Source: Maritalea porphyrae (GTDB taxonomy: Bacteria; Pseudomonadota; Alphaproteobacteria; Rhizobiales; Devosiaceae). From it: 64,000 bases of DNA. The stretch spans positions 248,001 to 312,000 of the forward strand of contig NZ_JAPWGX010000004.1 of NCBI RefSeq assembly GCF_027213965.1. The letters are read 5' to 3'. The translations under genes and the position numbers were made by a program. The notes under the pieces were generated by a model that searched no databases, had not been told where the DNA came from, and saw nothing but the letters and a program-made list of their open reading frames with translations. Every line of letters starts with the position of its first letter. The stretch's first letter is position 1. This document shows positions 1 to 9,104 of this stretch, one piece after another.

Positions 1-634
1 TTAGAATGCAAATGCGGGTGGCCAGTGTCATGGCTTCGATTTGATCGTGGGTCACATAAACAATTGATGCGTTGACGCGTTGGTGCAGGCTTTTGATTTC
101 GGCGCGCATTTCAACGCGCAGTTTTGCATCCAAGTTGGAAAGCGGTTCATCGAACAGATAAAGCTTTGGGTTCCGCACCAGGGCGCGGCCCATGGCGACG
201 CGTTGGCGTTGGCCGCCGGAAAGGGCGCTTGGTTTGCGGTCGAGCAGTTGGTCGAGCTGTAAAATCTCAGCGACGCGCTGCAGCTGCTTTTGCTGTTCTT
301 TTTTAGCAGTGCCGCGCACTTTCAGGCCAAAGGTGATGTTTTCGCCAACCGACATGGTTGGATAAAGCGCATAAGATTGAAACACCATGGCAATGTCGCG
401 TTCGCCCGGCGGGGTTTGCGTCATGTCTTTGCCGCCAATTTTGATCGCGCCTTCATTGATCGTTTCAAGGCCCGCAATGCAATTGAGCAATGTGGATTTG
501 CCGCAGCCCGAAGGTCCCAGCAGGACTAAAAACTCGGCTTCTTCCATCTCAATATTGATATCGTGTAGCACTTCAACTGAACCATAGTTCTTTTTGAGGT
601 TGCTGATTTGCAGGACCTTTTTGGGATCGCTCAC
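1..634 (-). CDS. malK: MalK-type ABC sugar importer ATPase (C-terminus cut by window edge)
   Basis: ATP-hydrolysing subunit that should power the MalFG permease encoded across the divergent promoter. The visible 211 residues hold Walker A (GPSGCGKST, about residues 40-48), the Q-loop ([10 protein letters not shown]), the signature LSGGQRQRV and Walker B ([12 protein letters not shown]), followed by the switch His in VTHDQ. This is the order of the MalK/UgpC class; the C-terminal regulatory domain lies outside the window. The start is a GTG at 634 that overlaps the stop of the upstream repressor gene as GTGA, so the two genes are translationally coupled. Its AAGGAG ribosome site lies inside the repressor's last codons. 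Assignment to maltose rests on the neighbouring malEFG; a related sugar ATPase would look the same here. Confidence 0.93.
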   Translation of the reverse strand, partial: MSDPKKVLQISNLKKNYGSVEVLHDINIEMEEAEFLVLLGPSGCGKSTLLNCIAGLETINEGAIKIGGKDMTQTPPGERDIAMVFQSYALYPTMSVGENITFGLKVRGTAKKEQQKQLQRVAEILQLDQLLDRKPSALSGGQRQRVAMGRALVRNPKLYLFDEPLSNLDAKLRVEMRAEIKSLHQRVNASIVYVTHDQIEAMTLATRICIL

Positions 635-1653
635 GATCTGCTCCTTTTTGGGGCGCTGGTTGATGTTCTGACGATCAGATCAACCGGTACGACTTTTTGC
701 AATTGGTCAATTGGGGTGCCGCGGATCAGATCAATCACCATTTTGGCGATTTCTGTACCTGCGTCGCGAATGGGTGCGCGCGTAACCGTCAGGGCAACCG
801 AAAAGTTCTCGGTTTTTAGCGAGGACAGTCCATCGTCGTGGGTGATGATGGAAATGTCTTTGCCAATTTCCAAGCCCATTTCGCGGATGCGGCGCTGTGC
901 GCCAACTGTGACCAGCGTTGAAGAACACAAGAATGCAGTTGGCCGGTCATCAAGTTCGAGCAAGGCTTGGGCATGGCGGTAGCCATATTCCTCAGTCATG
1001 TGATCGTGATGAATGAGCTGCGGTGTGGTTTTGAGGCCAAATTCTTTGTGTGCACGCGTATAGCCGTCCAAACGTTGCTTGGCGAACATCAAATCCGCCG
1101 CGCCGTTTAACAAGCCGATGCGCGTATGCCCCAATTCGAGCAGCAGTTTTGTCGCATCATAAAACGCGCCTTCATTGTCGATGTCGTAGAAGCCATAAGG
1201 CAGGTCGGTTTCGCAGCGACCATGTACAATAAAGGGGAAGTTGAGTTTTGATAGAACTGCAATGCGTTCGTCGTGTGCTTTTGGCGCGGAAATCACAAAA
1301 CCATCTACTTTGCCGATTTGGGCAAAGCGCTGATAGGTTTGTGGGTTGTCTGCTGCGGTTAGCACCACATCATTGTCGTAGGTTGCGAGCTTTTTGGTGA
1401 AGGCGGCAAGGAAATCGGCAAAGTGCGGATCAACCAGCAAATCGTCGTGGTGGGGCAAAACAATGCCGATGGCATCGGCGCGGCCTGTGGCCAAACGCCT
1501 GGCGCTTGAATTGGGTCGATAGTTGAGCTTTTGCGCCGCTTCAAGCACCCGCGTGCGGGTGGCTTGATTGACCGTAGAATAATTGTTCAACGCCCGAGAA
1601 ACCGTGGCCTGCGAAAGGCCAAGATGTTCTGCCAGTGATTTTAGATTTGCCAC
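631..1653 (-). CDS. LacI-family transcriptional regulator of the maltose/alpha-glucoside genes
   Basis: DNA-binding repressor expected to control both divergent transcription units and to release DNA on binding a sugar. The N-terminal helix-turn-helix is clear ([20 protein letters not shown]), followed by the LacI hinge ([14 protein letters not shown]) and a periplasmic-binding-protein-like effector domain to the end, about 340 residues in all. I chose the GTG at 1653 because AAGGAGG sits about five bases upstream and the HTH then starts at the usual place. An upstream in-frame ATG at 1704 would add 17 unrelated residues and overlap an operator. It is followed directly by malK with a GTGA overlap. 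Its role resembles AglR of rhizobia; regulation of mal by a LacI protein rather than MalT is inferred from the nearby operators. Confidence 0.9.
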   Translation of the reverse strand: MANLKSLAEHLGLSQATVSRALNNYSTVNQATRTRVLEAAQKLNYRPNSSARRLATGRADAIGIVLPHHDDLLVDPHFADFLAAFTKKLATYDNDVVLTAADNPQTYQRFAQIGKVDGFVISAPKAHDERIAVLSKLNFPFIVHGRCETDLPYGFYDIDNEGAFYDATKLLLELGHTRIGLLNGAADLMFAKQRLDGYTRAHKEFGLKTTPQLIHHDHMTEEYGYRHAQALLELDDRPTAFLCSSTLVTVGAQRRIREMGLEIGKDISIITHDDGLSSLKTENFSVALTVTRAPIRDAGTEIAKMVIDLIRGTPIDQLQKVVPVDLIVRTSTSAPKRSRS

Positions 1654-1705
1654 AACGTCCTCCTTCCTCCACGACTCCCATTTGGCGATCAATTGCGCAA
1701 TCATT

Positions 1706-1717
1706 GAAAGCGCTTTC
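1706..1717. promoter_or_regulatory. LacI-type operator, repressor-gene side
   Basis: Perfect 12-base palindrome GAAAGCGCTTTC, 53 bases upstream of the repressor start. It has the same core as the site at 1910-1925 and matches the usual LacI/GalR-family operator shape with a central CG. It is placed to give autoregulation of the repressor-malK unit. Confidence 0.8.
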
Positions 1718-1881
1718 TAAGCCATTTCATATTTCTGAATTGTTGTTTTGGCAAGCCCCGACAAATGTCAATTTTTGATCCTATCTGAATTTTTGTAAAA
1801 TTAGATTGTAAAATCAACATTTTATCGAATTCATATCTAGTTGTTCATGATTGTGTTCTCGGACAAGATGAAAATTCCTTC

Positions 1882-1910
1882 TTGACAGAAATGGATTCAT
1901 TTACAATTGT
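1882..1910 (+). promoter_or_regulatory. Candidate promoter of the aglA-malEFG operon
   Basis: A consensus -35 TTGACA at 1882-1887 is followed by an A/T-rich TACAATTGT at 1902-1910 that would hold the -10. The spacing is 14-17 bases depending on which hexamer is used, so the -10 is uncertain. The LacI operator begins at its downstream edge, the arrangement expected for repression by blocking polymerase. Confidence 0.55.
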
Positions 1911-1925
1911 TGAAAGCGCTTTCAA
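1910..1925. promoter_or_regulatory. LacI-type operator, alpha-glucosidase side
   Basis: Perfect 16-base palindrome TTGAAAGCGCTTTCAA. It overlaps the end of the candidate -10 region and lies about 50 bases before the alpha-glucosidase start. It shares the GAAAGCGCTTTC core with 1706-1717; their centres are about 206 bases apart. Confidence 0.85.
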
Positions 1926-1978
1926 TGATTGTTTGGCCGAATCCATTTGCGGGTTTGGAAATTTGAGTAGGGATGAGA

Positions 1979-3670
1979 ATGAGCGAAGCACTTGCTGTCA
2001 AAAATGTTGGAACTGGCGCAGCTGAAGGATTGGATGCGCAGCAGGATTGGTGGCGCGGTGCGGTGATCTATCAGATTTACCCGCGTTCTTTCCAAGACAG
2101 CAATGGCGACGGCATTGGCGATTTGGTCGGCATCACCGAGCGCTTGCCCTATATCGCCGACCTTGGCGCAGACGCGATTTGGCTATCGCCGTTCTTTAAA
2201 TCCCCCATGAAAGACATGGGATATGACGTTTCAGACTATTGTGACGTTGATCCAAGCTTTGGCACGTTAGAAGATTTTGATGCGATGACGGCCCGGGCGC
2301 ATGAGCTTGGTCTAAAGGTGATGATTGACCAGGTATTGTCGCACACTTCTGACCAACATGTTTGGTTTGAACAAAGCCGTAAAAGCCGCGATGGCGACAT
2401 GGCTGATTGGTATGTTTGGGCAGATGCGAAGCCAGATGGCACGCCGCCAACCAATTGGCAGTCTGTGTTTGGTGGGCCCGCTTGGAGCTGGAACCCAAAG
2501 CGGCGCCAGTATTATTTGCACAACTTCCTCCCCAGCCAGCCGGACCTGAATTTCCACTGTGAGGCGGTGCAAGACGCTTTGTTGGAAACGGTTCGGTTTT
2601 GGCTTGAGCGTGGGGTGGATGGGTTCCGTTTGGACACGGTGAACTTTTATGTTCACGATCAAGAGTTGCGTGACAATCCGCCGGTCACCAGTGGCGGGTC
2701 AAATGATGTGCCGGACCTTAACCCATACGGGTTCCAAGAGCATATTTATGACAAAACGCGACCTGAAAATATCGGGTTCTTGGAAAAGTTCCGCGCTTTG
2801 CTTGATGAATACCCCGGTGCGTCGTCTGTTGGTGAAGTGGGGGATGGCGACCGATCGTTGCGCACTATGGCTGAATATACAGCAGGCGATGATCGCCTAC
2901 ACATGTGTTATTCGTTCGATATGCTTGGCCCCGACTTTTCGGCGGCGCATTTCAAAAAGTGCATCACAAAGTTCGAAGATGCATCTCAAGAATTTGCGCA
3001 GGGCAACAGTTGGCCGTGCTGGGCATTTTCCAACCACGATGTGAACCGCCATATGACCCGCTGGGCGGATTTGGCGAACGACAAACAACAATTTGCAAAA
3101 CTGGCTGGCGCATTGCTGTTGAGCCTTAAGGGGTCCGTTTGCATTTATCAGGGCGACGAACTTGGTTTCACAGAAGCCGAAGTCGCTTTTGAAGATTTGA
3201 CCGACCCTTATGGCATTACCTTCTGGCCCGAGTTTAAAGGGCGGGACGGGTGTCGCACGCCTTTTGCTTGGTCTTCAACCGCGCAAAATGCTGGGTTTTC
3301 AACTGCTGACAAAACATGGCTTCCCGTGGCACCCGATCACCAGGCAACGGCGGTAGACCTGCAAGTGGCCGACGACACTTCTGTCCACGCGCAGTTCAAA
3401 CGTTTTTTGACGTTCCGCAAGCAGTTGCCAGCTTTGATTTCTGGCGAACTTACGTTTTTGGAATGGAATGTTGAGGGGCTGGCATTTGTGCGCGGCAGCG
3501 GCGCAGACGCGGTGCTGTGTGTCATCAATTTGAGCAATGATGCTGTGACATATGAATTGCCCGCAAACATGAGCGCAACAGCTTTAGAAAATCACGGATT
3601 TGAATTTGGGTTTGACGGTAAAACCGTCAGCCTTAATGGCCATCAGGCCTTTTTTGCTGCTTTGGCTTAA
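1979..3670 (+). CDS. aglA: GH13 alpha-glucosidase (AglA type)
   Basis: Cytoplasmic glycoside hydrolase releasing glucose from imported maltose-type alpha-glucosides. The GH13 barrel is complete: QIYPRSF and GDGIGDL near the N-terminus, region I in DQVLSHTS, the nucleophile in GFRLDTVN (Asp219), the acid/base in GEVGDGD (Glu286) and the third carboxylate in SNHDVNR (Asp354), numbered from this start. No signal peptide is seen, consistent with action after uptake. An ATG six bases earlier (1973) is in frame; 1979 is preferred because AGGGA lies five bases upstream of it. It is the first gene of the rightward operon, 31 bases before malE. Oligo-1,6-glucosidase or sucrose activity cannot be excluded from sequence. 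Confidence 0.93.
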   Translation: MSEALAVKNVGTGAAEGLDAQQDWWRGAVIYQIYPRSFQDSNGDGIGDLVGITERLPYIADLGADAIWLSPFFKSPMKDMGYDVSDYCDVDPSFGTLEDFDAMTARAHELGLKVMIDQVLSHTSDQHVWFEQSRKSRDGDMADWYVWADAKPDGTPPTNWQSVFGGPAWSWNPKRRQYYLHNFLPSQPDLNFHCEAVQDALLETVRFWLERGVDGFRLDTVNFYVHDQELRDNPPVTSGGSNDVPDLNPYGFQEHIYDKTRPENIGFLEKFRALLDEYPGASSVGEVGDGDRSLRTMAEYTAGDDRLHMCYSFDMLGPDFSAAHFKKCITKFEDASQEFAQGNSWPCWAFSNHDVNRHMTRWADLANDKQQFAKLAGALLLSLKGSVCIYQGDELGFTEAEVAFEDLTDPYGITFWPEFKGRDGCRTPFAWSSTAQNAGFSTADKTWLPVAPDHQATAVDLQVADDTSVHAQFKRFLTFRKQLPALISGELTFLEWNVEGLAFVRGSGADAVLCVINLSNDAVTYELPANMSATALENHGFEFGFDGKTVSLNGHQAFFAALA

Positions 3671-3701
3671 GCAGATAATCGGTAGTCGGGAGGATTACGA
3701 C

Positions 3702-4877
3702 ATGAAGAAACTACTCACCCTTGCAGCAAGCGCAATTGCGATTTCTGCGGCTTCAATTTTGCCAACATATGCGTTGGAAGAAGGCAAACTTGTCATCTGG
3801 ATCAATGGTGACAAGGGCTATAATGGCCTTGCTGAAATTGGCGCTAAATTTACGGAAGAGCTTGGCGTTGAAGTGATTGTTGAGCACCCAGAAGGTGTTA
3901 CAGACAAATTTCAACAAGCTGCGGCCAATGGCCAGGGCCCTGACATTTTTATCTGGGCGCACGATCGTTTTGGCGAATGGGCTGCAGGCGGTTTGATTAC
4001 GCCGGTCGATCCAAGCGATGCGGTGAAAGCCAACACATTTGATTTTGCTTGGGATGCGGTAACATCTGACGGCAAAATTTGGGGTTATCCCGTTGCTGTG
4101 GAAGCGGTTGGCCTGATCTACAATAAAGACTTGATCCCAACACCGCCTACAACGTTTGAAGAAATTGCCGCCATGAAAATCGACGGTATCGAGCACCCCA
4201 TCATGTGGGATTACAACAACACTTACTTCTCTTTCCCATTGCTCATGGCTGGCGGCGGTTACGCGTTTGAGAAAAAAGACGGTGCTTATGATGCCACCAC
4301 AACCGGTGTTGCCAATGCCGGTGCGATTGCTGGTGCGTCCATGATTAAGTCTTTGATTGATGGCGGCGTGATGCCAAGTGGTGTTGATTATGGTGTGATG
4401 GATGCAGCGATCAACAAAGGCGAAACAGCCATGGTGATCAACGGTCCTTGGGCTTGGTCAAACCTTAAAACATCAGGCATCAACTTCGGTGTTGCACCAA
4501 TTCCATCTGTTGATGGCAAACCAAGTAAAGCATTTGTTGGTGTGTTGGCTGCAACTGTTAATGCGGCAAGCCCGAACAAAGATATCGCCAAAGAATTCAT
4601 CGAAAGCTACATGCTTACTGATGATGGCTTGAAAACAGTGAATGACGATGTGCCTTTGGGCGCGGTGACCTCTGTTTCGTTTGCGAAACAAGTTGAAGCT
4701 GATGCGAATATCGCAGCGACTTTGGCCAATGCGCAAACCGGCATTCCAATGCCATCAATCCCTGCAATGGGCAAATTCTGGGCAGCAATGGAGCCGGCCC
4801 TACGTTCAATCACCAACGGCCAATCTTCTGTTGAAGATGCTTTGGCTGGTGCTGAAACGCGTATCTTGGCAGAATAA
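3702..4877 (+). CDS. malE: Maltose/maltodextrin-binding periplasmic protein
   Basis: Periplasmic receptor that delivers maltose or maltodextrins to MalFG. The first residues form a signal peptide (charged KK, hydrophobic stretch, cleavage near YALEEG). The mature start EEGKLVIWINGDKGYNGLAE and the segment GPDIFIWAHDRFG are very close to enterobacterial MalE as I remember it, much closer than the AglE-type receptors of rhizobia. The length, 391 residues, is normal. The start at 3702 has GGGAGGA about eight bases upstream; an in-frame upstream start would destroy the signal peptide. It sits between aglA and malF, followed by a hairpin at 4889-4910. Confidence 0.95.
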   Translation: MKKLLTLAASAIAISAASILPTYALEEGKLVIWINGDKGYNGLAEIGAKFTEELGVEVIVEHPEGVTDKFQQAAANGQGPDIFIWAHDRFGEWAAGGLITPVDPSDAVKANTFDFAWDAVTSDGKIWGYPVAVEAVGLIYNKDLIPTPPTTFEEIAAMKIDGIEHPIMWDYNNTYFSFPLLMAGGGYAFEKKDGAYDATTTGVANAGAIAGASMIKSLIDGGVMPSGVDYGVMDAAINKGETAMVINGPWAWSNLKTSGINFGVAPIPSVDGKPSKAFVGVLAATVNAASPNKDIAKEFIESYMLTDDGLKTVNDDVPLGAVTSVSFAKQVEADANIAATLANAQTGIPMPSIPAMGKFWAAMEPALRSITNGQSSVEDALAGAETRILAE

Positions 4878-4888
4878 TTAAGTTCGGG

Positions 4889-4910
4889 GCATCGCCAGAA
4901 TTGGCGGTGC
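4889..4910 (+). other. Intercistronic hairpin between malE and malF
   Basis: Nine-base stem GCATCGCCA / TGGCGGTGC (one G-U pair) with a four-base GAAT loop, directly after the malE stop. No T-run follows, so it is more likely an mRNA 3'-end stabiliser or partial attenuator than a full terminator. Confidence 0.6.
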
Positions 4911-4937
4911 CTCACCAAAATTGCAAAGGCCAGCGCC

Positions 4938-6515
4938 ATGTCTGTTATGACTGATGATCGTGATCCACAATCCAATTTGGTGGAAAGCTCTATGATCCGC
5001 ACTGTCTATGAAACGGTAAAACCGTTCATTCGACTTGCCAGTTTAACCGCCATCGCCCTAGCCTTTTTGTATGTTATCTGGGGTCTCTACCTTGCAGGGG
5101 AACCCATCTTTGCCGTTGTGGCTTTCGCCATTGGCATTTCAATTGTCATTCTGTTCGGCTGGGCGCGGTTTTACACGTGGCGCTTTGTCTTTCCCGGTGT
5201 GGCGGCGATTGCGGTGTTCATCGTTTTGCCGGTTCTTTATACCTCGGGCATTGGTTTCACCAACTATAGTGCCTCCAACATTTTGCCGTTTGAGCGGGTG
5301 CAGCAAATCCACTTGGATAAGATGGTCAAAGCGCCAGATAGTGGAAGACCTTTTGCCCTCACGTCAGATTCTTCATTGTTCTTCCCTGCAGACAGTGGTC
5401 GGCCCGCGCTGATCACAGCGCCGATTGGCGAAGCTGTTGATGGTCGTTTAGTCGCAATGGTTCATCAAGGGGGTACGCCTGAAACGCTTAGCGTAAAGGC
5501 GGTTTTGCAAAATCGCGCAGCTTTGCAACAGATTAGTATTGACCTGCCTGAGGGTGGGGCATTGACCATGGATGGGCTGCGCGAATTCGCATCGTCTGCG
5601 CCATTTTACACGTTGGAAGAAGAGGATGTCCTTGTTGGTGCGGACGGCACGAAATTGGTGCCAAATCACGAAAAAGGCTTTTATCAGGACGATGCGGGCG
5701 AGCTGGTGACACCGGGATGGCCAGTGGGTGTAGGCTGGGCGAACTTTACCAAGGTTTTGTTTGCAGATGGCATTCGCCAGCCCATGCTTGAGATCTTTAT
5801 TTGGACTTGTGCCTTTGCGTTTTTGTCGATGATTTTTACGTCTGGTTTGGGCACTGCACTGGCTGTGGTTTTGGAGTGGGAGCATCTGGCGCACAAAGGT
5901 ATCTACAAGCTCTTCCTGATCTTGCCCTATGCTGTTCCGGCCTTTATTTCGATCTTGGTTTTTCGGGGCCTTTTCAACCAAAACTTTGGTGAGATCAATT
6001 TGATCTTGGGCGGTTTGTTTGGGCTGGAGCCGGACTGGTTTACCAACCCGACATTGACCCGATCCATGCTGTTGTTGGTGAACACCTGGCTTGGTTTCCC
6101 CTATTGGATGTTGATTTCAGCCGGATTTCTGCAAAGCGTGCCGCGCGACCATTTCAAAGCCGCCGCGCTTGAAAACTCAGGTCCAGTGCGCAACTTTTTT
6201 GCGATCACCTTGCCGCAAATTATGCCGCCGATGGTGCCGTTGCTGATTGCCAATTTTGCCTTCAATTTCAATAATATCGTACTTGTGCTGCTGCTTACGC
6301 GTGGTGGGCCGGACATTCCCGGCACCATCATCCCGGCAGGCTCCACTGACTTGCTCGGCTCGTTTACGTTCCGTATTGCGTTCCAAAATTCTGGGCAAGA
6401 TTTTGGCTTGGCCGGTGCCATTTCGACGTTGATCTTTATCATCACGGGCATTATCGCCTTTGTGAATTACCGGGCCATGCAAAAACTGGCTGCCAAAAGG
6501 AGTGCACGCTCATGA
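4938..6515 (+). CDS. malF: Maltose ABC transporter permease with large periplasmic loop
   Basis: Inner-membrane subunit that forms the maltose channel with MalG. Three membrane segments occur in the first 105 residues. A periplasmic loop of roughly 170 residues follows, corresponding to the MalF P2 domain that contacts MalE, and then at least five further segments. The ATPase-coupling EAA loop is present (KAAALENSG...ITLPQ), and the segment [20 protein letters not shown] and GGQDFGLA-like tail match the enterobacterial MalF pattern. The length, 525 residues, is close to the usual 514. It overlaps malG by four bases (ATGA). The large P2 loop argues for a true maltose system rather than a generic CUT1 permease. 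Confidence 0.95.
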   Translation: MSVMTDDRDPQSNLVESSMIRTVYETVKPFIRLASLTAIALAFLYVIWGLYLAGEPIFAVVAFAIGISIVILFGWARFYTWRFVFPGVAAIAVFIVLPVLYTSGIGFTNYSASNILPFERVQQIHLDKMVKAPDSGRPFALTSDSSLFFPADSGRPALITAPIGEAVDGRLVAMVHQGGTPETLSVKAVLQNRAALQQISIDLPEGGALTMDGLREFASSAPFYTLEEEDVLVGADGTKLVPNHEKGFYQDDAGELVTPGWPVGVGWANFTKVLFADGIRQPMLEIFIWTCAFAFLSMIFTSGLGTALAVVLEWEHLAHKGIYKLFLILPYAVPAFISILVFRGLFNQNFGEINLILGGLFGLEPDWFTNPTLTRSMLLLVNTWLGFPYWMLISAGFLQSVPRDHFKAAALENSGPVRNFFAITLPQIMPPMVPLLIANFAFNFNNIVLVLLLTRGGPDIPGTIIPAGSTDLLGSFTFRIAFQNSGQDFGLAGAISTLIFIITGIIAFVNYRAMQKLAAKRSARS

Positions 6516-7402
6516 TGGTTGAAAACAAACGGTCTCTGTTTTGGCGTAAGGTTGCGGCACACACATTTCTAATCTGTTTTATCGCACTGATTTTGTTCCC
6601 ATTTTTGATGGTCTTGTCGATTTCCTTTCGCGAAGGGAATTTTTCGACGGGAAGCATTTTCCCCGAACGGCCAACGCTTGAACATTGGGCTTTGGCGCTT
6701 GGGTTTGAATATACACGGGCCGATGGCACCGTTATTTTGCCGCCATATCCGGTTTTGCTGTGGCTGTGGAATTCGGTCAAAATCTCCATCATTGCCTCTG
6801 TCGGCATCTTGGTATTGTCGACCACTTCTGCTTTTGCGTTTGCGCGGATGCAGTTTAAGGGCCGGGTTGGCTTGCTCGACACCTTGCTGATCGTTCAAAT
6901 GTTTCCAGCGGCTCTAACGGTTATCGCCGCCTATGCGATTTTTGATGCTTTGGGCCGTGTGGTGCCTTGGCTCGGGATCGATAGCCACCCGGCGTTGATC
7001 TTGTCCTATCTATCTGCAATCACACTACATATTTGGACTATCAAGGGCTATTTTGACAGCGTTGACCCGGCGCTGGACAAAGCCGCAATGATTGATGGGG
7101 CTACCCCTTGGCAGGCGTTCCGCTTTATCTTTTTGCCTTTGTCAGTGCCGATTTTGGCGGTGGTTTTCGTGCTGTCCTTCATCTTTTTGATCAATGAATA
7201 TCCGGTCGCTTCTGTTTTGTTGCGCAATACCGATCAGATGACATTGGCGGTTGGTGCGCGGCAATATCTGTATGAACAGAAGTATCTTTGGGGCGATTTC
7301 GCTGCTGCTGCTGTGCTGTCTGGTTTGCCTATTACCATTATCTTTTTGTTTGCGCAGCGCTTCTTGGTGTCAGACCTTGGTGATGGCGCTGTAAAAGGAT
7401 GA
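6512..7402 (+). CDS. malG: Maltose ABC transporter permease
   Basis: Second permease of the maltose importer, 296 residues, with six hydrophobic segments. The EAA coupling loop reads [21 protein letters not shown], placed about 90 residues from the C-terminus as in other MalG proteins. It starts inside the malF stop (ATGA overlap) with AAAAGGAG upstream, so it is translationally coupled. A second ATG immediately follows the first and could be used. It is the last gene of the aglA-malEFG operon; malK is supplied from the divergent unit. Confidence 0.95.
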   Translation: MMVENKRSLFWRKVAAHTFLICFIALILFPFLMVLSISFREGNFSTGSIFPERPTLEHWALALGFEYTRADGTVILPPYPVLLWLWNSVKISIIASVGILVLSTTSAFAFARMQFKGRVGLLDTLLIVQMFPAALTVIAAYAIFDALGRVVPWLGIDSHPALILSYLSAITLHIWTIKGYFDSVDPALDKAAMIDGATPWQAFRFIFLPLSVPILAVVFVLSFIFLINEYPVASVLLRNTDQMTLAVGARQYLYEQKYLWGDFAAAAVLSGLPITIIFLFAQRFLVSDLGDGAVKG

Positions 7403-7449
7403 CGAAGTCATAATTGCAATGTAACCTCCGAGCTGAAACGGGAGGGATT

Positions 7450-8835
7450 ATGTCAGACACAAGCAAGCGGAATGGCCTTGGAACGCGACGCAGTTTTCTG
7501 AAGAAGTCAGTTGCAACGGGCCTAGGGGCTGGGGCTGTAGCTTTGACAAAGGGCGCTTTTGCAAGTGAGAAAACCGACTTTGATGTCATAATTGTTGGTG
7601 CAGGTATCGCCGGGCTAACCGCTGCCAAACTGTTGGTGGGCTGGGGCTATGAAGTTGGCGTTTTGGAAGCGGATCGTGAAATCGGCGGTCGGATTAAAAC
7701 GGACAATTCGTTGGGAGCCGCATTCGACCTGGGTGCGGCTTGGGTTCATGGCCCAGATGGCAATCCAATTTCAAAACTTGCGCAGAGTGTTAAGGCCGAT
7801 ACATATCTGACAGATGACGACAGCTATAGAGTTTTTGATGCATCAGGTAGTGTTGTGCCAAAAGCGAAAATTGCTCGTTATTACAAAGATTTGCAAGAGA
7901 TTTTTGGTCGCGTAGATGCTGCTTTCGACAATGATCAGCCGTTAACCGACGCCCTTAAAAAGGTTTCGCCTGGCATTGAAAATGACGAAGTGTTGCAGTG
8001 GATGCTTTCTGCTTATACGGAGTTTGATACTGGCGGTCCATTGGACAAATTGTCGGCATATTACTTTGATGAAGACGAAGCTTTTGATGGTGAAGACGTT
8101 GTTTTTTCAAAGGGTTATGCGCCCATATTGAAACCTTTGGCCGCCGGACTAGATGTGCGGTTAAACGCTCAAGTGGACAGAATAGAATATGAAAAGGGAG
8201 AGGGTGCCTACGTCTATGTCGGCGATCAACGATTTGAATCGTCTTTTGTTGTTTGCACCGTTCCACTGGGTATTCTGCAGCAAGAGAAAATTGAATTTGA
8301 GCCCGCTTTGCCAAAAAAATTGCGGAGTTCGATCGACAAAATTGGTATGGGGAATGTGACCAAACTCGCCTTAAAGTTTGACGCGGCGTTTTGGCCCGAG
8401 GACATACAATATTTTGGGTTGATGAATGAAAAAAGAGGGCGTTGGAATTACTTCTTAAACTACCGTACTTTTTCCAGCCAAAACATATTGGTCGGGTTTT
8501 GTTTTGGCGATCATGCCAAGCAAGTTGAAGCACTTGACGACACTGATACGCTGGCAGATTGCATGGATGCGGTGCGCACCATGTTTGGCGATCAAGTACC
8601 TGAACCAACAAAGATTTTACCAACAAGATGGTCGAAAAACTCGTTCAGCGGTGGTGCGTACTCTTATTCAAAAGTCGGGGTGAAACCGGCAGATTTTGAC
8701 GGGCTGGGTACACCGATCGAAGATGTTATTTTGCTAGCGGGTGAACACACAACGTTTAAGCATCACGCAACAACGCATGGCGCATATTTGAGTGGCATTC
8801 GTGCGGCACAATTGATCGAAGAGAAATTAGCTTAA
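7450..8835 (+). CDS. Tat-exported FAD-dependent amine oxidase
   Basis: Flavin amine oxidase of the monoamine/polyamine oxidase family, predicted to deaminate an amine in the periplasm. The N-terminus has a twin-arginine signal (TRRSFLKK followed by a Gly/Ala-rich hydrophobic stretch). The Rossmann FAD motif VIIVGAGIAGLTAA and the GGRI motif follow; the C-terminal FAD-contact region includes GGAYSYSKVG and LLAGEHTT. Length is 461 residues. The start at 7450 follows GGAGGG by four bases and gives the complete Tat signal. An upstream in-frame ATG at 7414 lacks a ribosome site. It lies 47 bases after malG but has no obvious functional tie to it. The substrate cannot be told from sequence. Confidence 0.87.
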   Translation: MSDTSKRNGLGTRRSFLKKSVATGLGAGAVALTKGAFASEKTDFDVIIVGAGIAGLTAAKLLVGWGYEVGVLEADREIGGRIKTDNSLGAAFDLGAAWVHGPDGNPISKLAQSVKADTYLTDDDSYRVFDASGSVVPKAKIARYYKDLQEIFGRVDAAFDNDQPLTDALKKVSPGIENDEVLQWMLSAYTEFDTGGPLDKLSAYYFDEDEAFDGEDVVFSKGYAPILKPLAAGLDVRLNAQVDRIEYEKGEGAYVYVGDQRFESSFVVCTVPLGILQQEKIEFEPALPKKLRSSIDKIGMGNVTKLALKFDAAFWPEDIQYFGLMNEKRGRWNYFLNYRTFSSQNILVGFCFGDHAKQVEALDDTDTLADCMDAVRTMFGDQVPEPTKILPTRWSKNSFSGGAYSYSKVGVKPADFDGLGTPIEDVILLAGEHTTFKHHATTHGAYLSGIRAAQLIEEKLA

Positions 8836-9104
8836 GGGCAAGTCTTTGGCTGGCGTGACCGGGGATAAATTGGGTGAAATGTGCCTGTTTGTGCCGGGTC
8901 TGTCCCAACTTGTTTCACGATTGTGCCAAGACAGTGCCATAGTGTTGCAGCGTTAGTGATCTGGATGGTGTTTATTCGCTGTTTCAAGTCACAGCGACTT
9001 GCGGGATGGGTGAGTTTTCTTGGCTTGTCACTGGACCAAACCAATTCTGTGTGTTTTGATTTTGAGGAACCTTTCATCCCAAATGCCGTTAGGGGAGGAA
9101 ACAC

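Noticed and set aside
7955-8626. Minus-strand reading frame of 223 codons
   Set aside because: Antisense to the amine oxidase gene; low-quality composition and no ribosome site.
8985-9001. Short inverted repeat CAAGTC-N5-GACTTG upstream of the CAP/RTX gene
   Set aside because: Only six-base arms in a 270-base gap; expected by chance and not near a clear promoter.
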